From: Branchinecta lynchi
Taxonomy: Eukaryota > Arthropoda > Branchiopoda > Anostraca > Branchinectidae
Assembly: GCA_023053575.1 (NCBI GenBank)
Contig: JAKZAP010000018.1
Coordinates: forward strand, 12,469,922-12,533,921
DNA: 64,000 bases
Direction: 5' to 3'
Shown here in pieces: positions 55,181 through 64,000 of the stretch (position 1 is the stretch's first letter; every line of letters starts with the position of its first letter). The position numbers were made by a program, and so were the translations under genes. Below the pieces are notes generated by a model. That model ran no database searches. It was not told where the DNA came from and saw nothing but the letters and a program-made list of their open reading frames with translations.

Positions 55181-56441
55181 AACAAGACCAAAGGTTTCGA
55201 TGGGATCCCAAAAACGTAATATACAGACAATCGGGTCTTGTAGCGGTCCAGTTGTAATCATCGGAGAAGACTAAGTTCAAAATATGGATTCAGCATGTGA
55301 GTTTACCCCTATAGCCTGCGTCATATATGTCTACTTTGACGAAAGTTCCTGCCTTACTTCTGCCAAATTTCCGGTTTCAGCCGGATTCCGGGCGAACTAC
55401 TTGTCTTGCAAAAAATTGAAGTTCAAAAACAGATTCAACGTATCTCCATTTCATCCATATCTCCATAATCAACTTCACATAAAACTTCAACTTTTAGCAA
55501 ATTTTCCAATTTCAGCATGATTCGTGGTGAAATGTGTCCAGGTATAAAATCATCATCGTTTGTTGTGTTTTGTTGTTTGGGGGTCACGTAAGGTAATTTT
55601 TTTCGTTAATGTTTTTGTTTTGTTTTGGTTTCGACTTTCGGTACATGGTCTCATTCTCCATACTCTCTCTACTCTTTTTTTTTTTTTTATCTCTTACAAG
55701 TTAGCACAGCCTCGCAAGGCCCGCTTTTGTTGTGCTATTGAAAACAAAATGTTAATTATCAATAAAACTGTTCTACTACTACTACTACATTGTCATACAC
55801 GAATTCAGCATGCCTTCTTACCCGTAAATCGAACACCAAATGAAATTCATATAAAACTCTTACTTTTAACAGATTTCCCGGTTATGGCCGGATTCCGGGC
55901 GATCTACTTGTCCGGCGACAAAATAATTTTCATATTCGGATTCGGCATGTTTCACTATCCTTAAATCGAACCTCTAATCAACTTCAGATTAATCTTTTAT
56001 TTTTGACAAACTTTCCGGTTTGGGCCGGATTCCGGCCGATCTACTTGTCCGACGATAAAATCATTTTCATATTCGGATTCAGCATGTCTCCTTACCTCTA
56101 AATCAGATATCTAATCAACTTCATATAAAACTTTTACTTTTAACAAACTTTCCGGTTTTAGCCGGATTCGGGCGAGAAAATGGTTTTCATATTCGTGTTT
56201 AGTATGTCGTCTTACCCCGTAATCAACTATTTCATTAGCTTTGAAAAAAAAAATCGCCCCTTGATTTTAAACCCCTCCCTCTCCCCTAAATATGCAGGTA
56301 CCGGGCCCATCTACGAACTCGACCTTTCCCTTGACTCGAAGAGTCCTCACACCAAATTTCATCAGTTATCGTGCTGACAGACGGACAACTCTTGCGATGT
56401 CATAGGTATCCCTCCACTTATGTTTTGGGATCCCAAAAACG
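55181..56441 (+). mobile_element. Family A satellite element (A11), interrupted
   Basis: AACAAGACCAAAGG start to TTTTGGGATCCCAAAAAC end, with a LINE tail inserted at 55556-55795. Confidence 0.82.
55556..55795 (+). mobile_element. LINE 3' tail inserted into a family A element
   Basis: Non-satellite segment inside family A copy 55181-56441. It ends CAATAAAACTGTTC followed by (TAC) repeats, the simple-repeat tail typical of CR1/L2-type LINEs. Family A sequence resumes after it. No coding part is present. Confidence 0.55.
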
Positions 56442-56547
56442 CCTTCGACGGTCGTTAAAGTCTTGTGGACGCCCTCCAGAATGTTTGACAATGCAAAATG
56501 GATAAGTGAGCTACATTTTATTAGAGCTATATTTGAAGTTCATTTTC

Positions 56548-56660
56548 CAGCTTGAGCCTGAAGAGGACCCTTGCCAAGAAGGGCCAAATATAGCTCTAAT
56601 AGAATGTAGATGACTGGTCGCTGATCGATGATTCGTAGTCAGCTTGGGCTGAAGGACTAC
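56548..56660 (+). ncRNA. Hammerhead-ribozyme-like motif, degenerate
   Basis: CTGAAGA at 56558-56564, helix II GGACCCTTGCCAAGAAGGGCC, then CAAA where GAAA is expected. The downstream TAGTCAGCTTGGGCTG (near 56637) can pair with CAGCTTGAGC before the core as helix I. Likely inactive. Confidence 0.45.
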
Positions 56661-57589
56661 CTACAAGAAACTCGATCCATCGCCATGACAAAGGGACCTG
56701 CAAACTGCTAAGTTACACGCAAGTCTGAATCCTGAGCAGGAGGATGCCCTGACAGCCGCCCACCAGAGAGAAGATTGGCACCTATTCGTATGACATGTGT
56801 GCCTCCGGAGGCACAGGGGAATCTAAGATATGTTTCATAGAAGGGATTCAATAAGTAAATAAACCAAATAAATAAATAAAACTGATCCGGGCGACGACGA
56901 AATAAAGTAAAATCATGTTTTCTGCCACCTCCTGCTGGTGGGGAGCATCTGAACCAATATCATTACCATCGACGACTACCACTTCGCGCCGATGACGATT
57001 CGCTGTACGCCCAGCGATGTGCTGGAAATGTCACGATAACGAACGTTGTCGATTGGTTTACACAAGATTTAGATAAATTGAGAGAGTTCGTCTGGGTGAC
57101 GTTTCTTGTTCTTCCCAAGGTTCACTGGCGCGTTCGGACTTGGTCATGGAGAGAATTCTGACCCAGTAGCCCAGCCCAGGGGCGTCACGTATGGGGGGGG
57201 GGCGCCCCCCCCCCAATGTTGTCGGCCAGTCTGTAAAAAACAGCCAAGTCGGCGTGAAGCTCCACGATTTTCGTAAAAAACGTCAATTTTTCGTCAAAAC
57301 CGTCGATTTTTCGTCAAAACAGTCGTTTTTTTCCTGCTAAAACAGTCGGTAAAAATGACCAGCCAGTCGGTAGATACAAATTTTAAAAACATTTTTTTTT
57401 TTTTGCTAGTAACGCCTCTGGTCCAGCTTTGAAGGGAACGGCAAGCAAGAACGGAACAGCAAGTTGTCCTTAGCTAATACAAAAAGCGTATTAATGATGA
57501 TATAATGATTCTTAATTGTATTACAAACTGAAGTAAAAAATGGAAAAACGAAGAAAGAAGAAGAAACGAAATCAAACACGAAAATTCTT

Positions 57590-57790
57590 TGTTTAGGCTA
57601 TGGACAGTTATCTTTAGGGAAATATAGAAGGTGGATTTAGTAGTAAATTATTAAGAACCTGGATTAAGCTCTTAAGATTGTACACATCGCCCGTCGCTCT
57701 CCGATATTAGGAGATAAGTCGTAACAAAGTAGGTTTACTGGAAAGTAAGTCTGGAAAGATAGGGGATAGCTTGAGCTTAAGCAGTTTACT
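57590..57790 (+). pseudogene. NUMT: 3' end of mitochondrial 12S rRNA
   Basis: Contains the near-universal 3' small-subunit rRNA landmarks in order: GGTGGATTTAGTAGTAAAT, TTGTACACATCGCCCGTCG at about 57677-57695, a CTCTCC/GGAGA hairpin, and GATAAGTCGTAACAAAGTAGG followed by CTGGAAAG. These are in the mitochondrial style, AT-rich and short. The following AGCTTGAGCTTAAGC could be the D-arm of an adjacent tRNA. Flanks are nuclear repeats (family C begins at 57990), so this is a nuclear insertion, not an organelle contig. Limits are approximate. Confidence 0.85.
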
Positions 57791-57989
57791 TACATTATAA
57801 TAGAAACGAAGCAAAGAATATATTAATAATGCTATTAGGACCTGAAAATATTTCTGCAAATCTATTTGATGCATATTTCCAAATTGCAGAGCGACACCTC
57901 GGAAAACTCTCAAATCGCAAACTGGAGTCGTGAGATTTCTTTTCATCATCACAGATAGATTTGGTTGGACTTTCCGTTGAGTTGTTAAC

Positions 57990-58448
57990 AGTTGCGTTTT
58001 TGCAGATACTATGGTATCTGACACCACGGTCTAAAGTCGTTTTTACAGTTATCGTGGTATCTGATACCACGGTCAAAAGGTGTTTTTGCAGTTATCGTGG
58101 TATCTGATACCACGGTCAAAAGGTGTTTTTGCAGTTATCGTGGTATCTGGCCAGTTATCGTGGTATCAGATATTCAGATACTACGGTCCGACCGTGGTAA
58201 CTCGTCGTGGTATCTGAAAAGTCATCTCCTTTCAACAAATTTTGTCAGATTAGTGAGGAAGAAGTTTAGCACTTAGTGCTGTAACTGGATATTTGTTTTT
58301 CTTTTGGGATGACTTCGAAAAGTGCAATTTCGGCAATAGTCGATTTTGCAGAGCACCGTGTATCAGATACCACGATAACTGCAAAAAGGACTAATTGCAG
58401 ATACAGTTACCGTGGTAACAGATACCATGGTATCAGCAGAAACGCAAC
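57990..58448. mobile_element. Family C element (C4)
   Basis: AGTTGCGTTTTTGC at the left and GAAACGCAACT at the right. The interior has an extra tandem GTCAAAAGGTGTTTTTGC unit. Confidence 0.82.
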
Positions 58449-59244
58449 TAATGTTACGGCTTGCACTCAACTTTCAAATTCACGCCACGCCTTCACCACA
58501 GGACTCGAGTTCGATCGGGTGCTTCACCGTAATCATTCCTCCCGCGTGAAATCCGTTTGCACAGTATTCAAACAAGAAACTTCCGAGAGTAGCCTACCGT
58601 TTCTCCACTTTAGTTGAAGTTTAACTGAAAAGCAAGCTTACATGTATATCAACTTTTCCAGATGACTCGTCACTTTCACTCTCATTATCCCTAAAAACTT
58701 TCAAGTTTTCGATGACAAATTTAGCTAAGCTTATAGATAAGCCAAGAATGATAGAAGCACGATTTTTTCGTCGGGTATGTAGGATCCTAGCTCTGCTTTG
58801 AAAATTGGATATAGTTTTATTGGCTGAACAACGTACAATATAATCATTGACTGAAATACAACATATTTACAACCGGATTTATCACTAAAAAATACCACGA
58901 CATAAGATTAACAGACTAGTTCCAGGGACTGAAGAAAGGTACTAGATCGACCAGTGCATAGACAAATTATTCACTGGGCTTTATAACTAATCAGGTAAGT
59001 ACAAACTGTTTTCCACTACAGACTAATCTAGTTCCCATACTCATAAATTTAAAGGACAAATGAAAACGACCGGGTAGACAGAAAAACGACTCGGCTGGGA
59101 AGAACAACTGGAAGTTACTATAATGGAACTATTCCATTATTGCGGGGGGGGGGGGTACAGCCAGTAAAAATACTATTTGACTACGCTAAACGGACACGTC
59201 AGCTGAGTATTATTCTAGCAATACTCCACAGGCGCGTGTTTCTC

Positions 59245-59325
59245 GCTTCAGCCTGAAGAGTACTCTTGCCAAGAAATTTGTCCTGAAAAGGCCGAAAAGA
59301 AAGGCCGAAATACAGTACAGGTTTG
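59245..59325 (+). ncRNA. Hammerhead-ribozyme-like remnant
   Basis: CTGAAGA at 59253-59259 within CTTCAGCCTGAAGAG, a shortened TACTCTTGCCAAGAA arm, and a GGCCGAAATAC further on. The helix II region appears to have an insertion. Probably a relic of the same repeat. Confidence 0.35.
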
Positions 59326-59907
59326 CTTCTGTGAACGTCGCCTAATGGTGAACTGTCGCCGAAGAAAAACCTAAAACCCAAACCAGGCATTTTGTACTAT
59401 AAAATACTTGCCAAAAACATTTTTTGTCCATTCCATTTGTCGCTTTTTGAATATTTTGCCGATAGGCACAGCTGATGGTGACTAACTGCCCCCTGGTTTT
59501 CCTTTCACATTTTTAATACTTTGCCAGAAGAAACGCACCTTCAACAGAGAAGATGGCGGTTCGAACCTACAGATGCCTCAAATAGAAGAAGCTTATATGT
59601 AAATTCAAAATAAATTTAACTTATTTAAATTTCTACTCCAAGTTTGTGAAAGGATAACCCTGAATAGTTGGCTGTTGGCTGATATCAAGTTTGTTATTTT
59701 TCCTTTCATTTTGACTGTTTTACATGCAAGTAACAAAGCCAGGATAGTGAAACAGTTGAAGAAGTGTTCAAATAAGCATACATCTACTGTACCACTAGAA
59801 TAAAACTTAGCTGAAGTACCCGTTTTGCGTACTCAAATATAGTTGGCAGCCAGCTTGGGCTTAAGGAATATATGTAAGAATACTGTTATTTTATAAAAGC
59901 AAGAATG

Positions 59908-60950
59908 AACAAGACCAAAGGTTTCGATGGGATCCCAGAAATTCAATATCTGATCCAGACAACTGGGTCTTGTCTTAGCCAGATCCAGTCATCGCCAGAC
60001 TCCTTGAACATTTTCACAATTAAAATTCAGAAACAGATTAAGGCCAAATAGCTAATCATCTGAGAAAAACTTCCTGCCACTACCGCCAATTTCCCGATTT
60101 CGGCCAAACTCCAGAACTAATTGTCCGGCGAAAAAAAGAAAGCTAAAAAGTGAACTCAGGGTATCTTCTTTCCCCACTAATGAACATCTAATCAACTTCA
60201 AAGAAAAATGTAACTTATAACAAATTTTCCGACTCCAGCCGGATTCCGGTCGAACTATATGTCTGGGTAAAATATGATTGTCACACACGGATTCAGCATC
60301 TTTTCTTACCCCTAAATCGGTTGTCTAATCAACTAGAAATAAAACTTTAACTTCTACCAATTTTCCGGTTTTGGCCGGATTCCGGGCGAACTACATGTCC
60401 GGATAGAAAATTGTTTTCACATAAGTGTTCAGCATGTCTTCTTGCCCTAAATCGAACATCTAATCAACTTCAACTTCAACTTTTTAATTTTAACAAACTT
60501 TCCGGTTTGGGCCGGATTCCGGGCGAACTACTTGTCCGTCGAGAAAATGGTTTTCACCGCCGTGTTCATCGTGTCTTCCTACCCCTAAATCGAACATCTA
60601 ATCAACTTAAAATAAAACTTTGATGACAAAATCAATGACAAAATGGTTTTCACCATCGTGTTCAGCATGACTTCTTACCCTATAATCGACTATCACATTA
60701 GCTGTTTCAAAAATATTTTGTTTGCCCCTTAATTTGAACCCCCTCCCCCACCCCTAAATGTAGGGCTACAAAGCCCATCTACGAACTTGACTGGTCCGAC
60801 GACCCAACGAATCCTCACACCACGTTTCATCAAAATATCTCATTCCCTTCGAGAGTTATCGTGCTTACAGACGGACGGACAGACGGACAGACGGACAACT
60901 TTTGCGATGTCATAGGTATCTCTCCACTTACGTTTTGGGATCCCAAAAAG
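59908..60950 (+). mobile_element. Family A satellite element (A12), full length
   Basis: AACAAGACCAAAGG start, four to five units, then CGTTTTGGGATCCCAAAAAG. The 3' block has GGACGGACAGACGGACAG. Confidence 0.85.
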
Positions 60951-60959
60951 TAAAAATAA

Positions 60960-62948
60960 CTGTACGATGTGAGTAAAGGATTTTTGACTTAGACTGATTA
61001 TAGACGTAATTAAGTAATTGGAAACATTTTTCCAATCATTTCTTGATTGTTTACTCATGTTATCAGAGAAGAGTTTTTTCAGATGCGATATCCTGAAGGT
61101 TCCAAACTTTCACGATAAAACAAATATCGGCTCCTATTGGAAGGTTTTTCAATAGGGTTCCAATACACCTTCGCATCAAAGCCTGGTTTCATAATACTAT
61201 TGATGACTATCTCTCCCTTCCGATGCCGACTCTCCGGGTACCTGGGGAAGAAAGGAAGAAACGGTGTCACAGCCGCGCTGACTTAGGATTTGAGTCATTG
61301 AGTTTGAGTCGTTACGGACACGTTTACTCCTTCTTCCTGAGAATCACTGGCGTGTTTTGGACTTATGGAGTATTGGTAACTACTGCTAACGCTGATCGGG
61401 TCCGTTTTCGTTCGACAGGGTGCAACCTTTGACGGTGATGTGGCTGATTCGGGTCGGGAGTTCTACAGCCCGAGCAAGGATGCACTGGGAGAAGAGGGAG
61501 ATTTTCTTCTCCTCCAACTAGTATGAATTCTTGATAAATTTTTATCTTTCTGCCTGATACGGAGTATCCAACCCATTCCACCGGAGGCGCGTCTTAAAGC
61601 CTCATTCCGCCATTCATTTCATTTCGTCAGTGTTCATTTTGCCAGTTTTGTTAGTTAGTCAAGTTAGTAATAAACAAGTCTTCGACTCAGTAAGATCAGA
61701 TCCTTCACACTGCCCTAGAAGACGTATAGTGCAGTTTGATACCATGCTATGGTACTGCAGAAGGTTAAGACGCTCGACGAGAAGCCCAACGCACAGAACT
61801 TCCGCACAAAACGCAACAGTGCTTCTTCGTTTCTCTTGCCAGTTTTTTGCACTAGTTTCATTTCCAGGAACTCTGTATTCGCGTTGACTAACGTGTCCCA
61901 AAAGTCACTGAGCTGTTTGACTATCGCGAGGGAGCGATTGGTTGAAAAAGATTTAGCTCGGTGTCGCAGTGACGCTAGTTCTTACTGAGAAGAGGTTTTC
62001 AGCTCTACTTTAAGCTGTGTGCCGAGAAAGTCCCGAGTTTGGATGCGGCTGAGAGCTTCCGCGTCCAGTTACAAATCCGAACTCTGTGGCTACAATTATT
62101 GTTCAATTGGAGTTTCGTCCGGCATTCTGACGGCACATATCAATGTACTCAACACAAAGCAAAAATAGATATTCCCCGTGAAACTGTTTGCATCTTGATA
62201 CAAAAGGTCTCTACGGGTAGGCTTTGGAGCTTCAGAGAAGCCGCAGGTCCATTCAGTTGGGCGAAGAGATGCAGGTGCTATCCGACCCTAATCGGGTTTT
62301 CGTCTTGTCGCTACCTTCAGTATCAGACATCATTATAGGTGGCTGCATAGACTATCAGAAAATACAAACAAAATTCGTTAGGAATACTGAAATAAGGTAC
62401 TCGAAAGTTATAGAGGAAACGCAGAAAATACACGCGTTACGTGACGGGGAGCTGACTTTCTGTCTACCCAATAGATCCTCATTAACCTATGAGAGCTTTG
62501 GTAAGAATAAACTGGTAAGGTTATTAAGTAAAATGTGCACTAAAATTTGAACTTCGGACGACAAACGTAAAAAGGTCTTCAAACCGCAAACACAACAAGT
62601 AAAATAGACCCCTGAACTTTCGTCGACGAAACAACAGCTATAAAATTCCGAATAGGCGGGCATCCCGGATTCCCGGAGGTGCACTTGACCAGAGGTTATT
62701 GCTGGTAAGAATACGGCAGCGAAATCCGGATCTCGGCCTGACCCGAACTCCTCTCGCTAAAATAAACAAAAATTGCATCTTATTGTCCCTGGTTAGCAGC
62801 GTCATTAACGAAAACCGCCCTGGAAGCAACCGGAAGGTTCCAAACGAAGAGGGCGGCCGAAGAATACCCCTCACCCACACAGAACTCATATCTACGTAGG
62901 ATCAAGACGTCCATTCGGCTAGAATGAGAAGATATCTGGATAGGGGAG
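60960..62948. other. No gene recognised
   Basis: Several frames of 65-108 codons on both strands. One at 61363-61581 (minus) has a Pro/His-rich RTPDPNQPHHRQRLHP stretch, and one at 62224-62550 (plus) is charged. None shows a known domain or a consistent start or splice context. 61310-61375 resembles repeats at 8790 and 57110 (TCACTGGCGTGTT). Confidence 0.35.
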
Positions 62949-63182
62949 AGCAAAATTACACTAGGGAGTAGCCGCAAGACCTATGCTACCCATGCTTTGC
63001 GAACGGGCCATAGTGGTAGCCCCGACCATTACGCCTGCGGCATTTAAAGCGAGACAAACTTGTGGGTATAGAACTTTCTAGTAAAGCAAAGTTGCGGTCT
63101 GCACACACCAAGGAAACAATGGAGGCTTCATAGTTTTTTTGCTATCTTCAGAATATGAAGTTACCCGAGCCAGCGCTGGTGA
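62949..63182 (+). repeat. Long-range direct repeat R, right copy
   Basis: Same orientation as 444-680, about 62.5 kb away; moderately diverged. Confidence 0.82.
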
Positions 63183-64000
63183 AGGACTGAATGAGTTTCA
63201 TCAGTGACGTTCTCTATCGCTAGTGGTGCTAGTATTACTGCTATTCGTATGTGTGTCAATTTTGCTTGGCGCTACTACCTAGTGTTCTTGTGCTCTGGAC
63301 AGGGGCCTATCAGAGATGGGACTGGCTACTCTTATTGGATGCCACAAGCGCCCCTGCAGGTGTAGACGGGACGAGGGTCGAAGGGAAGCAGAACATAGTG
63401 GGCTGCCGGGGCAACTTACAGCTAAAGCAGAGTCTCCACTGGTAGTCAGAAGCTGTCGAAAATATACCGCCGTTCTTAGGAGGTTTGAAGCCAAGGTGAC
63501 CATTATTGCAAATGAAAAAAAAAAAAAAATTTGTTTTTTTTCTTGGTCAGTTAGTTATCCCTTGCAATTATATTTATCCATCGCGTAGCATCTTAGAGAA
63601 AATCTCGTTTTATTTCTTTCATTGCTGTTTTTAGCGATTTCCAGCCAATGGGAGGACGCCGGTCTATACGAGCAGCGTTTCGACGATCTGATGACTGCCA
63701 GTGGGACCCTCGCTCAAGAACATACAGTGTTTACACAAATTTGGTTCACAAACCACTTCTCTTTAACATAGTCGTATAAACAGCGGTGGCTACAAGCCTA
63801 GATAGTTAAGTAGACGAAGAAACTATGGCACTTAGCTGGATCTTAGTGAGGCCTACTCAGAGCGGGCTCCGAGTTGTTTCGCATTTGGCTAAACTCCCGT
63901 ACTGGTGGCGATTCATCCGGTGAGAGCTGGAAGTTCACAGCGCGCTTTCGCTCGTTTGGCGTCTCTGCCTTCGCTGCTTCGGTTCGAGATCGGAGAAAAT
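63183..64000. other. No gene recognised
   Basis: Only short frames; a 15-base A run near 63513. The window ends in unique-looking sequence. Confidence 0.35.

Noticed and set aside
57720..57830. Complete mitochondrial tRNA after the 12S fragment
   Set aside because: A D-arm-like AGCTTGAGCTTAAGC is present, but an anticodon stem could not be paired convincingly.
13634..60950. CRISPR-like array interpretation of the ~136-bp repeats
   Set aside because: Units are contiguous satellites without unique spacers, in a eukaryotic context.

Overview
The window is eukaryotic DNA from an invertebrate animal. It contains a spliced receptor gene with canonical GT-AG boundaries, a Penelope-like and a LINE-type retroelement fragment, palindromic MITE-like repeats, satellite-bearing mobile elements, and a nuclear copy of mitochondrial 12S rRNA. 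Only one host protein-coding gene can be supported. I cannot name the phylum. The mix resembles large, repeat-rich genomes of marine invertebrates, but that is inference.

Host gene. A class A (rhodopsin-family) G-protein-coupled receptor lies on the minus strand. Its N-terminal exon with TM1 is at about 34.2-34.4 kb. The exon with TM2-TM7 and the C-terminus is at 7.54-8.40 kb. The two exons match in splice phase and complement each other in topology, and they are separated by a 25.8-kb intron.

Central element. Inside that intron, in the opposite (plus) orientation, is an 11.4-kb Polinton/Maverick (adintovirus-like) element at about 20.38-31.78 kb. Its genes run in one direction: protein-primed DNA polymerase B, packaging ATPase, a fibre-like protein, a pX-like protein, an adenain-like protease, a zinc-ribbon protein, a retroviral-type integrase, a conserved coiled protein, the minor capsid (penton-like) protein, a small Gly-rich virion-type protein, the major capsid protein and a small terminal protein. 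Polymerase, ATPase, integrase, protease, zinc ribbon, pX-like, coiled protein and minor capsid carry stops or frameshifts. The fibre-like, Gly-rich, major capsid and terminal genes are open. Most starts are embedded in a repeated TAATAAATG or TATAAATG motif, which suggests a shared late-type promoter. No terminal inverted repeats were found. The left side runs into a satellite repeat and the polymerase has no start codon, so the element looks 5'-truncated and dead.

The rest is repeat debris: a broken Penelope-like reverse transcriptase (2.0-2.6 kb), several hammerhead-ribozyme-like motifs, a degenerate LINE (14.4-15.9 kb), twelve copies of a GGGATCCC-bounded element with ~136-bp internal tandem repeats (family A), six copies or fragments of a G-rich satellite element with a CAAGTGCC hairpin end (family B), palindromic families C, D and others, long foldbacks, a mitochondrial 12S insertion near 57.7 kb, and many G/C homopolymers. 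The last 3 kb and several other stretches show no gene that I can recognise.
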